Program-made: the position numbers and the translations under genes
Notes under the pieces: model-generated
Told to the model about the DNA's origin: nothing
Seen by the model: the letters and a program-made list of their open reading frames with translations, nothing else
Databases searched by the model: none
Source: Rhodovibrionaceae bacterium
GTDB taxonomy: Bacteria > Pseudomonadota > Alphaproteobacteria > Kiloniellales > DSM-21159
Length of the DNA: 64,000 nucleotides
Assembly: GCA_028279885.1 (NCBI GenBank)
Contig: JANQMX010000090.1
Coordinates: 19,752 to 83,751, forward strand
Reading direction: 5' to 3'
Part shown: positions 7,852 through 17,138 of the stretch, in pieces
How the letters are laid out: each line of letters starts with the position of its first letter
Numbering within the stretch: position 1 is the first letter of the stretch

Positions 7852-8775
7852 CTAGGAAATATGCTCTAAGGTATTGAACTCTTTCGCGACTTGGGCTGCT
7901 AAGCGTGCATTCGATAGCAGCAAGGCGACGTTGCAGACGCGGGTCTTGCCGCCACTCAGGTCATGCAGCCTGCCCAGGAGATAAGGCGTCACGGCGGAAC
8001 CGGTGACTCCTTTCTCCTCGGCTTCGCGCAGAGCCTGCGCCGTCCAGCTCTCCAGCGTGGCAGCGTCGAGTGCGCTTTCGGCCGGCGGCGGATTGGCAAT
8101 GAGAAGGCCTCCGTCGGGCAGCAGCGACCACTGTGCTGCGGCGATGCGGGCAAGCTTGACGCTGTCTTCCGAACTCTGGTCGAGGCTGACGCCGCTGTCG
8201 GCGACATAGAAGGCTGGGAAGCGGGTGGTGCGGTATCCGACGACTGGGATGCCGAGGCTTTCCAGAGCCTCCAGGGTGGCCGGAATGTCGAGAATGGACT
8301 TGGCGCCGCTGGCGATAACCGCGACGGGCGTGCGGGCCAACTCGGCCAGGTCGGAAGAGATATCTGGATGGCTCTGCCAGTTGCGGTGCACGCCACCGAT
8401 GCCGCCGGTCGCAAAGAAACGGATGCCGGCCAGGCGGGCGGCGATCATGGTGGCGGAGACGGTGGTGGCACCGAGCGCGCGGGCGGCGAGGGTGGTCGCC
8501 AGGTCGCGCCGGCCGACCTTGGCGACCTTGTCCGTCGTGGCCAGGCGCGCGACCTCCTCGTCGCTCAGGCCGACATGGAGGTGTCCGTCGATCAGCGCGA
8601 CCATGGCCGGCACCGCGCCCTCCTGCCGTACGGCCGACAGCATGGCGTCCGCCGCCGAAAGGTTCTCCGGGCGCGGCAGGCCATGGGCGACGACGCTCGA
8701 CTCCAGCGCCACCAGCGGCCGGCCCTCTTCGAGCGCGGCCGCCACCTCGGCACCGAGGCGCAGGTACAGGGTCAT
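7852..8775 (-). CDS. psuG: Pseudouridine-5'-phosphate glycosidase
   Basis: 307 residues. ALESSVVAHGLPRPEN near residue 22, the central FFATGGIGGVHR, and VIASGAKSILDIPATLE are hallmark PsuG segments. The lysine in GAKSILD and Asp/Glu residues near the N-terminus belong to the Mn-dependent ring-opening mechanism. The enzyme splits pseudouridine 5'-phosphate to uracil and ribose 5-phosphate. ATG at 8775 overlaps the HIT gene stop by 4 bp (ATGA); a longer in-frame start at 9009 lies within the HIT gene and adds non-homologous sequence. The usual partner kinase psuK is not in the window. Confidence 0.9.
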   Translation of the reverse strand: MTLYLRLGAEVAAALEEGRPLVALESSVVAHGLPRPENLSAADAMLSAVRQEGAVPAMVALIDGHLHVGLSDEEVARLATTDKVAKVGRRDLATTLAARALGATTVSATMIAARLAGIRFFATGGIGGVHRNWQSHPDISSDLAELARTPVAVIASGAKSILDIPATLEALESLGIPVVGYRTTRFPAFYVADSGVSLDQSSEDSVKLARIAAAQWSLLPDGGLLIANPPPAESALDAATLESWTAQALREAEEKGVTGSAVTPYLLGRLHDLSGGKTRVCNVALLLSNARLAAQVAKEFNTLEHIS

Positions 8776-9194
8776 GCCGTTTCCAGCGCGCCGCGCAGCT
8801 CGCCGATGCGCGTCTCCAAAGCGGTGGTTTCGTAGGCCGCGCGCGGCACCTTGCCCCAGATCGGCCCGGGCCAGGCGGGGTCCGTGGTCCAGCGGGCAAT
8901 GACGTGGACGTGCAATTGCGGTGTCATGTTGCCGAGGGCGGCCACGTTCATCTTGTCCGGACCATAGAGCTCGACCATGGCCAGGGAGCAGCGGGTGATC
9001 TCGTCGCAAAGCAGCTGCTGATCGGTGCGCGTGAGGTCGTGGAAGTCGCGCTTGTCGCTGCGCATGGGCACCAGCACCAGCCAGGGATAGTTGGCGTCAT
9101 CCATCAGGAGAACGCGGCAGAGATCGAGATCGCAGACCGGGACGCAGTCGCGCTCCAGGTCTGGATGCAAGGCAAAGGCGGGGGCATCGCTCAT
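8772..9194 (-). CDS. HIT-family nucleotide hydrolase/transferase
   Basis: 140 residues. The HIT signature near residue 96 reads QLHVHVIARW: the first histidine of H-x-H-x-H is Gln, while the second and third (including the catalytic one) are kept. NYPWLVLVPM, GPDKMNVAALGN and the C-terminal Trp-rich PIWGKVPR are typical of a proteobacterial HIT subgroup. AAGGAG eight bases before the ATG at 9194. It overlaps psuG by 4 bp, so the two are made together. HIT proteins hydrolyse nucleoside phosphoramidates or dinucleoside polyphosphates. Confidence 0.85.
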   Translation of the reverse strand: MSDAPAFALHPDLERDCVPVCDLDLCRVLLMDDANYPWLVLVPMRSDKRDFHDLTRTDQQLLCDEITRCSLAMVELYGPDKMNVAALGNMTPQLHVHVIARWTTDPAWPGPIWGKVPRAAYETTALETRIGELRGALETA

Positions 9195-9279
9195 TCTTGG
9201 TCTCCTTCTTGCGAAGCATTGCCCGGGCGTGGTGATCTTGCCACCTTGTAGCCGACATCGGATGAGCGCGGGAAGCCGT

Positions 9280-9735
9280 ATGAGCGGGGCAACGAGCGCC
9301 GAAGACCTGCAAGGCCTGCGGAAGGCTTGCCGCAGCGACCTCCGCCGCTGCTTCGAGATCCGCGAATCGGCGCACGAAAACCGGCAGCCCGAGTCCTACC
9401 ATCGCTTCCTCGAGATCGGCGGCGCCTCGGTGGATGCCGGAAGTTGCTGGGTCTGGGAGGAGGCCGGACGGGTCGAGGGTTTTGCCGCCTACGATCCGCA
9501 AAGCGCCACCATCAATGTGCTCTACGTGCACAACGACGCCCAGGGGCGCGGTATCGGCGATGCGCTACTGCAGCAGTGCTGCGCCGACCTCAAGGCGCTC
9601 GGCTTTGGGCGCGCTTTTCTCAGCACCACGCCCGGCACGCGCGCGCAGGACTTCTATCGCCGCCGCGGCTGGGAAGCCTTCGCCATCGACCGGGCCGGCG
9701 ACCTCCGTTTCCGCCGAAGGCTAAGCGACCTCTGA
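9280..9735 (+). CDS. GNAT-family N-acetyltransferase
   Basis: 151 residues from ATG 9280, which has GGAAG just upstream; ATG 9262 would add six residues. The acetyl-CoA pyrophosphate loop is in LYVHNDAQGRGIGDALL near residue 90 (Q-x-x-G-x-G pattern). A C-terminal FYRRRGWEAF follows, the usual GNAT beta5-alpha4 segment. The acceptor is unknown. Transcribed divergently from HIT-psuG and in line with the exonuclease that follows 41 bp later. Confidence 0.8.
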   Translation: MSGATSAEDLQGLRKACRSDLRRCFEIRESAHENRQPESYHRFLEIGGASVDAGSCWVWEEAGRVEGFAAYDPQSATINVLYVHNDAQGRGIGDALLQQCCADLKALGFGRAFLSTTPGTRAQDFYRRRGWEAFAIDRAGDLRFRRRLSDL

Positions 9736-9776
9736 GTGCTATCCCCGCAGCGTGACGGCGCCCTATATTCCACAGT

Positions 9777-10799
9777 ATGAGCGCACCGCATCCCGAGACC
9801 TGGCTGCAGACGCGGCCCGAGGGCCTCTACTGCCTGCCTGGCGACTTTTTCGTCGACCCGCATCGTCCGGTCGACCGGGCGGTGGTAACCCACGGTCATG
9901 CCGACCATGCCCGCCCCAACAATCAGGCGGTCTTGGCCACGCCGGAGACGCTGGCCATCATGCGCGCCCGCTACCGCGAGCAGGCTGGGGGCTCGTTGCA
10001 GCCCTTGCGCTACGGGGAACGTGAGAGGATAGGCGAGGTCGAGGTCTCCTTCGCGCCGGCCGGCCATGTGCTGGGCAGCGCCCAGGCGGTGTTGGAATGG
10101 CGCGGCAGCCGGGTGGTGATCTCCGGCGACTACAAGCGGCGGCGCGACCCGACCTGTCCGGCCTTCGAGCCGGTACCCTGCGACGTCTTCGTCACCGAAG
10201 CGACCTTCGGCTTGCCGGTCTTCACCCACCCGGACGACGGTGAGGAGATCCGCAAGCTGCTGACGTCCCAAGCGCTGTTTCCGGAGCGCACCCATGTGGT
10301 CGGCGTCTATGCCCTCGGCAAGGCACAGCGTGTCATCTGCCGCCTGCGCGAGGAGGGCTATGACCGGCCGCTCTACATTCACGGCGCCTTGCAGGCCCTG
10401 TGCGATCTCTATCAGGAGCTTGGTGTGGTGCTTGGAGAACTGCGGCCGGCGACGGCCAGCTCTAAGCAGGAGATGGTCGGCCAGATCGTGCTGGCACCGC
10501 CCTCGGCCATCGCCGACCGCTGGGCGCGACGCCTCAGCGATCCCGTTGTGGTGCTGGCCTCCGGCTGGATGCGGGTGCGGCAGCGGGCCAAGCAGCGCGG
10601 CGTCGAGCTGCCGCTGGTGATGTCGGACCATGCCGACTGGCCGGAGCTGACCCGCACCTTGGAAGACGTCGGCGCGCCGGAGGTCTGGGTCACCCACGGC
10701 AGCGAGGAGGCGCTGGTCCATTGGGCCAATGGCCAGGGCTTTCGGGCGCGGGCTCTCTCTCTCATCGGCCGCGGGGAGGAAGAGCAGGAGGTGGCATGA
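9777..10799 (+). CDS. Ligase-associated DNA exonuclease, metallo-beta-lactamase fold
   Basis: 340 residues. The metal site HGHADHA is at about residue 39, AGHVLGSAQ near 90, SGDYKRR near 112, and ADWPELT with a MSDHAD motif near 280: the MBL/beta-CASP-like order found in the ligase-associated exonuclease family (annotated earlier as mRNA 3'-end processing factor). It overlaps the ligase gene by 4 bp (ATGA), the standard arrangement. Role: end processing in a bacterial DNA repair module with an ATP-dependent ligase. Confidence 0.88.
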   Translation: MSAPHPETWLQTRPEGLYCLPGDFFVDPHRPVDRAVVTHGHADHARPNNQAVLATPETLAIMRARYREQAGGSLQPLRYGERERIGEVEVSFAPAGHVLGSAQAVLEWRGSRVVISGDYKRRRDPTCPAFEPVPCDVFVTEATFGLPVFTHPDDGEEIRKLLTSQALFPERTHVVGVYALGKAQRVICRLREEGYDRPLYIHGALQALCDLYQELGVVLGELRPATASSKQEMVGQIVLAPPSAIADRWARRLSDPVVVLASGWMRVRQRAKQRGVELPLVMSDHADWPELTRTLEDVGAPEVWVTHGSEEALVHWANGQGFRARALSLIGRGEEEQEVA

Positions 10800-12376
10800 A
10801 GGACTTCGCCGCGCTGCTCGATGCCCTGATCTTTACCCCATCGCGCAATGGCAAGCTGCGCCACATGCAGGCTTACTTCGCCACCGCCGAGGACCCGCAC
10901 CGCGGTTGGGGGCTGGCTGGCCTGACGGGTGGGCTCGACTTCAAAAGCGCCAAGCCGGCCTTGGTCAGGGCCCTGGTCGAGGAGCGGGTCGACCCGGCGC
11001 TCTTCCGCTGGTCCTACGACTTCGTCGGAGACCTGGCCGAGACAGTCGCGTTGATCTGGCCGGCGCGTCCCGGCGCGAACCGTCCGCCGAGCTTGGATGA
11101 GGTGGTCACCCGCCTGCGCCTGGCGGGCAAAAGCGAGGTGCCGGGCTTGTTGGCCGGCTGGCTCGATGCTTTGGACGCGACGGGGCGCTGGGCGCTCTTG
11201 AAGCTCATCACCGGCGGCTTGCGGGTCGGTGTTTCGGCGCGTCTGGCCAAGACCGCGCTGGCCGAATTCGGCCAGGTCGACGTGGCCGAAATTGAAGAGA
11301 TCTGGCATGGCTTGGAGCCGCCCTATGGTCCGCTCTTTGACTGGCTGGAGGGACGCGGGGAAAGGCCGGAGCCGAACGAGAGCGTCGCCTTCCGTCCCAT
11401 GATGCTGGCCAACCCGCTGGAAGACCGGGACTTCGAGAGCCTCGACTTTGCGGCTTACCTGGCCGAGTGGAAATGGGATGGCATCCGGGTGCAGCTGGTC
11501 GCGCGCAATGGCGAGCGGCGGCTTTACAGCCGGACCGGTGACGACATTGGCCGCGCCTTTCCCGATATCATCGAGGCGATGGATTTCGAAGCGGTGCTCG
11601 ACGGTGAGCTGCTGGTGGTGCGCGACGGGCAGGTGGCCCCCTTCAATGACCTGCAGCAGCGGCTTGGCCGCAAAACGGTCTCTGCCAAGCTGCTCGACAG
11701 CAATCCGGCCCATGTGCGGCTCTATGACATGCTTTTCGAAGGCGGCGAGGATATCCGGCCGCTGCGACTCGACGAACGCCGGCAACGGCTGGAGAGCTGG
11801 TATGGGGCAGGGCGGCCGCGCTTCGACCTTTCGCCGGTGCTGTCCGTCGCCGGCCGCGAGGCCCTGGCGGGGTTACGGGCCGAGGCGCGCACCGCCGGCA
11901 TCGAGGGCCTGATGCTGAAGCGGGCCGACAGCGCCTATGTCGCCGGCCGGCCGAAAGGTCCCTGGTTCAAGTGGAAGCGCGACCCGCTGACCCTCGACGT
12001 GGTGCTGATGTATGCCCAGCGTGGCCACGGCAAGCGCAGTTCCTTCTACTCCGACTACACCTTCGGCGCTTGGCGCGACAGTGAGGCGGGGGCGGAGCTC
12101 GTGCCGGTCGGCAAGGCTTATTTCGGCTTCACCGATGAGGAACTGAGGCAGCTCGACAAGTGGGTGCGGGACAATACGGTCGATCGTTTCGGTCCGGTGC
12201 GTGCCGTGGCGCCCGGGCTCGTCTTGGAGGTGGCTTTCGATGCGGTGCACCCTTCGACCCGCCATAAGTCCGGCCTCGCCATGCGTTTTCCCCGCGTCAA
12301 GCGCATCCGTTGGGACAAGCCGGCGGATGAGGCCGATCGGGTCGAGACCCTCGCCGCACTGGTCGAAACCGCATAA
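10796..12376 (+). CDS. ATP-dependent DNA ligase (cisplatin-damage-response type)
   Basis: 526 residues, full length for this family. An N-terminal helical DNA-binding domain (residues about 1-190) is followed by the nucleotidyltransferase domain with the adenylated lysine in WKWDGIRVQL near residue 225, YSRTGDDIG, LDGELLVV and EGLMLKR. The C-terminal OB domain has FKWKRDPLTLDVVLMYAQ and VRAVAPGLVLEVAFDAV. It joins nicks in DNA using ATP. Start ATG 10796 overlaps the exonuclease stop. The DEXH helicase usually found next to these two genes is absent downstream. Confidence 0.92.
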   Translation: MKDFAALLDALIFTPSRNGKLRHMQAYFATAEDPHRGWGLAGLTGGLDFKSAKPALVRALVEERVDPALFRWSYDFVGDLAETVALIWPARPGANRPPSLDEVVTRLRLAGKSEVPGLLAGWLDALDATGRWALLKLITGGLRVGVSARLAKTALAEFGQVDVAEIEEIWHGLEPPYGPLFDWLEGRGERPEPNESVAFRPMMLANPLEDRDFESLDFAAYLAEWKWDGIRVQLVARNGERRLYSRTGDDIGRAFPDIIEAMDFEAVLDGELLVVRDGQVAPFNDLQQRLGRKTVSAKLLDSNPAHVRLYDMLFEGGEDIRPLRLDERRQRLESWYGAGRPRFDLSPVLSVAGREALAGLRAEARTAGIEGLMLKRADSAYVAGRPKGPWFKWKRDPLTLDVVLMYAQRGHGKRSSFYSDYTFGAWRDSEAGAELVPVGKAYFGFTDEELRQLDKWVRDNTVDRFGPVRAVAPGLVLEVAFDAVHPSTRHKSGLAMRFPRVKRIRWDKPADEADRVETLAALVETA

Positions 12377-12417
12377 AGCTGTGTTAAACTCCTCCGACTG
12401 GGATGGGAGGATTGGCG

Positions 12418-12654
12418 ATGGCGGGCCTACAAAACGAGGGACGGCGGCGATTGACCGTCCTTTTGTGCGGACTCGGCGGCGCTGGTTGTGCCGGCGCCAT
12501 GCTGCTCGTCCTCTTGCTCTATGGCGCGCCTTACAATTCCATTTGGTGGGGCGTGATGGCGGTCATCCTGGCGGCCGCCTTCGTGGCGCCGCTCGCGTTG
12601 GTTCCGCTCGTAGACTGGGTGATCGAAGGCTACCGGGAGGCGCGCGACGATTGA
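12418..12654 (+). CDS. Small two-TM membrane protein of unknown function
   Basis: 78 residues from ATG 12418, which has GGGAGG seven bases upstream; the ATG at 12403 would place the ribosome site inside the gene. Two hydrophobic helices at about residues 13-38 and 46-70, with a basic N-terminus (EGRRR) and a charged C-terminus (EGYREARDD). I do not recognise a family. It follows the ligase by 41 bp on the same strand and converges with the response regulator, overlapping it by 25 bp. Possibly co-transcribed with the repair pair, but no functional link is visible. Confidence 0.55.
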   Translation: MAGLQNEGRRRLTVLLCGLGGAGCAGAMLLVLLLYGAPYNSIWWGVMAVILAAAFVAPLALVPLVDWVIEGYREARDD

Positions 12655-13049
12655 GCTTCGGCCATGCCATGGTCTGACCCGTCTGGGCACAGCAGCCGCT
12701 CGATAAGGGCCGCAAGCTCCTTCGCGTCAATCGGCTTGCTGAGGGTGGCGTGCGCACCGAGCTTCTCGGCCATATCCAGAAAGGACAGGCCGTAGCGGGT
12801 GCCCCCTCCCGAGATGGCGACAATCTTCGTGTCCGGGTTGTTTGCCCGCAGCTCTTGGATGGTCTCGATGCCTTCCTGTCCGGGCATCAGGATGTCGGTG
12901 ATGACGATATCCGCCATGAAATCCGCCAGCAGCGCCAATCCGCCACGTCCTTCCGTGGCGGTTCGCACCTCATGGCCTTCCGCCTCCAGCAGATCGCTGA
13001 GGATGTCGCGGACCATCTCATTGTCATCGATGACCAGTATGCGTGCCAC
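12630..13049 (-). CDS. Single-domain (CheY-like) response regulator
   Basis: 139 residues, a receiver domain and nothing else. ILVIDDNEM gives the acidic pair, IVITDILMPG the phosphorylated Asp near residue 53, the switch Ser is in VAISGGG, and LSKPID carries the conserved lysine. I set the start at GTG 13049 because AGAGGG lies five bases upstream; upstream in-frame ATGs at 13076 and 13100 lack a site. It lies 113 bp downstream of the hybrid kinase on the same strand, so it is the likely phosphorelay partner or output of that kinase. Confidence 0.82.
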   Translation of the reverse strand: MARILVIDDNEMVRDILSDLLEAEGHEVRTATEGRGGLALLADFMADIVITDILMPGQEGIETIQELRANNPDTKIVAISGGGTRYGLSFLDMAEKLGAHATLSKPIDAKELAALIERLLCPDGSDHGMAEAQSSRASR

Positions 13050-13162
13050 GCTTACCCTCTTAATTTGTGGCATTACAATAAAGGTGCCTTTGTGCACCAA
13101 AGAATTTGAACCTAGTGAGCAAAGACTAAAAAGAAAGTAATCCGTTCGTCGAATTGATCGAG

Positions 13163-16100
13163 TTACGACCTGTCGAGAACTTCGCGGACCTTCTGGGCCA
13201 ATGTTTGGTTGAGGTAGGGTTTGGTGAGCCAGTTTCTGCCGCGTTCGGGATCGCGCGTGCGCGACATGGCGGCCGGCGGAAATCCAGAGGTATAGAGAAC
13301 GCGAAGCGCCGGGTGTTCGCGAACGGCTCTGTCGGCGAGCTCCAGACCGTTCATACCCTCCGGCATGGCGATGTCGGTGAACAGGAGATCGATCTCGGGA
13401 TGCTCCTTCAGGAGCGCCAGCGCGGAGGGGCCGTTTTCTGCCGAGAGCACGCGGTAGCCGAGCCCGGACAGCGTGGCAAGCGAGGTTTCGCGGACGTCTT
13501 CCTGATCTTCGACCACCAGGATGGTCTCGCGCCCCAGGGGGCAGAACACGCCAGCCGGCTCTTGCGGCGCCTCCACGGACTCGCTGTCGTCGGCGCGGAA
13601 ATAGAGGCTAAAGCAAGTGCCTGCGCCCTCTTCGCTGTAGACGGTGACATGGCCGCCAGACTGCTTCATGAAACCGAACACCATGCTGAGCCCGAGACCG
13701 CTGCCTCGGCCGACGTCCTTCGTGGTGAAGAAGGGCTCGAAGATCCGATCCTGCACGTCGCGCGACATACCGGTCCCGTTGTCGGTGACCGAGAGCACGA
13801 CATAGCGGCCTGGCTGCAAGTCCGGCTTCTGGGCGGCGTGCTCGGCATCCAGGTCCGCGGTCTGGGTCTCGATGGTGATCCGTCCGCCCTGAGGCAAGGC
13901 ATCGCGGGCATTGAGGAGAAGGTTGAGCAGAGCATTCTCGAACTGTCCCGGGTCGACCCGGGTCAGGCTGAGCTCCGGATCGAGGACGAAGTTGAGCTCG
14001 ACCTGCTCGCCGACGGAGGTCTTGAGCAGTCGCTTCATCTGCGCAATCGCCTCGCTCAGGTTCGTTGGCTGATCCTCGAGCCGCTGCTGTCGCGAGAAAG
14101 CCAGCAAGCTCTTGGTGAGCTCCGCGCCGCGCTGCGCGGCATGCACGGCTGTGTCGATGCGCTTAACGGCACGTTCGTCATCGGCGACGCGGCGCTCGAG
14201 AAGCTGCAGATTACCGAGGATGACGGTCAGGAGGTTGTTGAAGTCATGAGCCAGGCCGCCGGTCAACTGTCCGACCGCTTCCATTTTGTGGGCCTGTTGC
14301 AGCTGCTGTTCGGCGAGCCGCATCTCGGTCACGTCTTGGACAGTGCCTTCGCTGCGTAGGGGAATCCCGTCTTCGACGAGGAAGCTGTGCTCAATCTCTC
14401 GAACGTGCCGCACTTCACCGTCCGCGGCGATGATGCGGTATTCGATGTTGAGCGGCTGCTGCTTGTTGTAGGTGTCGCGCAAAGCCTCCAGGTAGCGCTC
14501 CCGGTCATCGGGATGAAGGAAGTCGTTTGCTTCCGCCTCCACGCCGGTCGCACGCTCCATGTAGTCGTCGACCGATAGTCCGTGAATCTGAGCCAGTTCC
14601 TCCGAGCAATAGATGCAGCGGTCCTCCAGCAGATCCCAGACGAAATAGCCGAGCTTTGCCATCTGTGCCGCAGTCTTGAGGCGTCGTTCGCTTTCAGCCA
14701 GGGAATCCTCGGCCCGCTTGACGTCGGTGACGTCTTGGACCGTCCCCTCGCTGCGCAGGATGCGGCCGTTCGCAATCTCGAGGTTGTGTTCGATTTCGCG
14801 CACGTGGCGGACCTCGCCGTCCGCGGTGATCATCCGGTATTCGATGTTGAGCGGCCTCTGCTCTTCGTTGGTCCGTCGCAGTTCTTCCTTGTAGCGCTCA
14901 CGGTCTTCGGGATGGACAAAGCGATCGGCATCGGCAGACGCTCCGATGCTTGCCGCAACGTACTCTTCGGCGGTCATGCCGTGCATGCGGGCAAGCTCGT
15001 CCGAGCAGTAGAGGCAGCGGTCCTCGACAAGGTCCCAGACGTAGTGACCCAGCTTGGCCATCTGCGCAGCCGATTTCAGCCGTCGCTCGCTTTCCCTCCG
15101 GGCCTGCTGTGCAAGCTTGTCGTCGGTGATGTCCCGACTGGTGCCGATCTCCCGGATCACACGGCCGGAGGAATCGAAGGCAGGATGGATGATTTCGCTG
15201 ACATGACGCACCGTCTTGTCCGCCAGCAGAATACGGTACTCGAAGGCGACCTTCTCGCCATTGCGCATGGCCTGCACGCGTTCCTTGACCAAGGCCCGGT
15301 CTTCCGGGTGGGTGAGGCAGAACTCCTCGTCTATGGTGGCGGCGCGCGCGATGTACTCCTCGGGCGAAAGCCCATGCAGACGGGCGTGTTCCTCGGAGCA
15401 GAAGATGCAGCGGTCTTCTAGGACATCCCAGACGTAGTAGCCCAGGCCGGCGACCTCGGTGGCCTGCTTGAGCCGCTCTGCGTCGACGCGCCGTTCTTCT
15501 TCGATCTGTTTCTGCTCGGTGACGTCTCGGACAAGGAGCACGAAGCCGTCCGGCTCCCCGTCGCTGGAGAAATGGGGAATGTAGTCGCGATAGACGATGT
15601 GCTGGTCGCCATTCGCAAGGTAGGCGGGGCCTTCGCGGGAGGCGCGTTTGCCGGCAAGCGCATCCTCGACCATTCCGGCAATCTCGGCGTAGTTCTCCGG
15701 CTTCGCGATTTCGGCGATTGGCCTGCCGACCATCTCTTCGGCCGGCTTGCCCGCCCATTCCTGCCAAATCTTGTTGCCGAACAGCATCCGTCCATCCTTG
15801 TCGGCATAGCCCACGAGGAACGGAAGGTTGTTGGTCACGATATCCAGCCGGTCCAGGCTGGTGCGCAAGGCTTGGTCCATCTCTTTGCGCACGGTTATGT
15901 CTTCGACATAGCCTTCGATGCGCTCCAGCCGACCCGAGGTGTTCAGCACGCCGCGCATGCGTTCCCAGAGCCAACGTTGCTGCCCGTCCGCCGTGCGGAT
16001 GCGGTATTCGCATTCGAAGGCTTCGCCGAGCTGCACCAGCGTCTCACCCGCTTTCTGCAAGGTCTGCCGGTCGTCCGGGTGCACCAACTCCATGAGGTCC

Positions 16101-17020
16101 ACGGCGTTCTTGCCGATCAGCGCGCTCGGCTCGAAGCCGAGGATGCGTTTCACCGCGCCGCTTATGAACCTCAGGTTGTTGTTCTTGCCGTCGCAGTTGC
16201 GCACGTAGACATAGCCGGGGAGGTTGGCGATGAGCCGGGCGCTGCGCTCCTGCTCCAGCCTGAGCTTGGCTGAGACGGTCTGGCGCTCGGCGACTTCCTG
16301 CTCCAATGCCCGGTTGGTTGCGCTCAGCTCCGCCGTGCGGGCGTTTACCGCATCTGCCAGCTCTTCCGAGAACGTCTTCTGAACGTCCGAATCGTGGATA
16401 TAGCCGATGACGGCTTCCGGCTCACCATCCTGGTCCCGCAGCAGCACGGTGTGGTTTTCCACCCAGCGGTAGCGGCCGTCAGCGTGGCAGAAGCGATACT
16501 CTCCGCTGGCGTGGCCGTCGCGCAGCGTGGTCTCGCGCAAAAACTGAATGACGTTGCGATCGTCCGGATGCACCAGGTCCATCCAGGCGTGCGGTCGCCG
16601 GCAGATGCGCTCGGCATCGTGTCCGAGTTGCGTCTCGATATGTGGGCTGACATAGACGATTTGACCGTCGCCCTGCGGCTCGCGCACGTAGAAGGTGCCT
16701 GGTGCCGCCGCGATAAGGAATTCCAGCTTATCGTCGCTCCGCACAAGCGCGCGCTCGGTCGAGAGGAGCTCTTGCAGGCGCTTGCGGGCGAGCTTCCATT
16801 GCCGCCAGGCCAGCCAAGCCATCCAGACCGATGTCGTGGCAATGGCGACGATAATCTCGTCCAGCTCCCACGCTTCGTAATGCCGCGAGGCGTTATGCAG
16901 CGCTTCGAAAGCATCGAAGACGACGAGGAGCGCGGTTGTCGCTGCCGCGCCGACCAAAGCGATCACGACGTCGCTGGGAAAGCGCCTTTTTTCTGGCTCC
17001 GAGGTCACACCGTCCGCCAT
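13163..17020 (-). CDS. Membrane hybrid histidine kinase with six PAS domains and a receiver
   Basis: 1285 residues. Two membrane helices near residues 18-38 and 55-74, then six PAS/PAC units at roughly 96-215, 262-385, 390-510, 520-640, 650-775 and 780-905. HisKA H-box GGLAHDFNNLL is near residue 925, HATPase motifs (N-box LLNLLLNARDAL, VTDNGTGM, GSGLGLSM) at 1020-1140, and a C-terminal receiver with LLFTDIAMPEG (phospho-Asp near 1215). No periplasmic domain of size, so sensing is probably cytoplasmic. PAS 4, 5 and 6 are near copies of each other (each has YVWDxxEDRCxxCS-like sequence), a recent tandem duplication. Start ATG has GGGAGG upstream, and a perfect CtrA box lies 119 bp further up. 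Confidence 0.9.
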   Translation of the reverse strand: MADGVTSEPEKRRFPSDVVIALVGAAATTALLVVFDAFEALHNASRHYEAWELDEIIVAIATTSVWMAWLAWRQWKLARKRLQELLSTERALVRSDDKLEFLIAAAPGTFYVREPQGDGQIVYVSPHIETQLGHDAERICRRPHAWMDLVHPDDRNVIQFLRETTLRDGHASGEYRFCHADGRYRWVENHTVLLRDQDGEPEAVIGYIHDSDVQKTFSEELADAVNARTAELSATNRALEQEVAERQTVSAKLRLEQERSARLIANLPGYVYVRNCDGKNNNLRFISGAVKRILGFEPSALIGKNAVDLMELVHPDDRQTLQKAGETLVQLGEAFECEYRIRTADGQQRWLWERMRGVLNTSGRLERIEGYVEDITVRKEMDQALRTSLDRLDIVTNNLPFLVGYADKDGRMLFGNKIWQEWAGKPAEEMVGRPIAEIAKPENYAEIAGMVEDALAGKRASREGPAYLANGDQHIVYRDYIPHFSSDGEPDGFVLLVRDVTEQKQIEEERRVDAERLKQATEVAGLGYYVWDVLEDRCIFCSEEHARLHGLSPEEYIARAATIDEEFCLTHPEDRALVKERVQAMRNGEKVAFEYRILLADKTVRHVSEIIHPAFDSSGRVIREIGTSRDITDDKLAQQARRESERRLKSAAQMAKLGHYVWDLVEDRCLYCSDELARMHGMTAEEYVAASIGASADADRFVHPEDRERYKEELRRTNEEQRPLNIEYRMITADGEVRHVREIEHNLEIANGRILRSEGTVQDVTDVKRAEDSLAESERRLKTAAQMAKLGYFVWDLLEDRCIYCSEELAQIHGLSVDDYMERATGVEAEANDFLHPDDRERYLEALRDTYNKQQPLNIEYRIIAADGEVRHVREIEHSFLVEDGIPLRSEGTVQDVTEMRLAEQQLQQAHKMEAVGQLTGGLAHDFNNLLTVILGNLQLLERRVADDERAVKRIDTAVHAAQRGAELTKSLLAFSRQQRLEDQPTNLSEAIAQMKRLLKTSVGEQVELNFVLDPELSLTRVDPGQFENALLNLLLNARDALPQGGRITIETQTADLDAEHAAQKPDLQPGRYVVLSVTDNGTGMSRDVQDRIFEPFFTTKDVGRGSGLGLSMVFGFMKQSGGHVTVYSEEGAGTCFSLYFRADDSESVEAPQEPAGVFCPLGRETILVVEDQEDVRETSLATLSGLGYRVLSAENGPSALALLKEHPEIDLLFTDIAMPEGMNGLELADRAVREHPALRVLYTSGFPPAAMSRTRDPERGRNWLTKPYLNQTLAQKVREVLDRS

Positions 17021-17138
17021 CCTGCCTCCCTATCGGCAGAGCCCCTCGTTGCCGGCCTTGAACGGGGACCGATTTTCGTTCGATCGAGCTCGCTGGATGC
17101 TAGCGTACCAGCGCGCGCGCCGCATAGCAGTATGTAGC

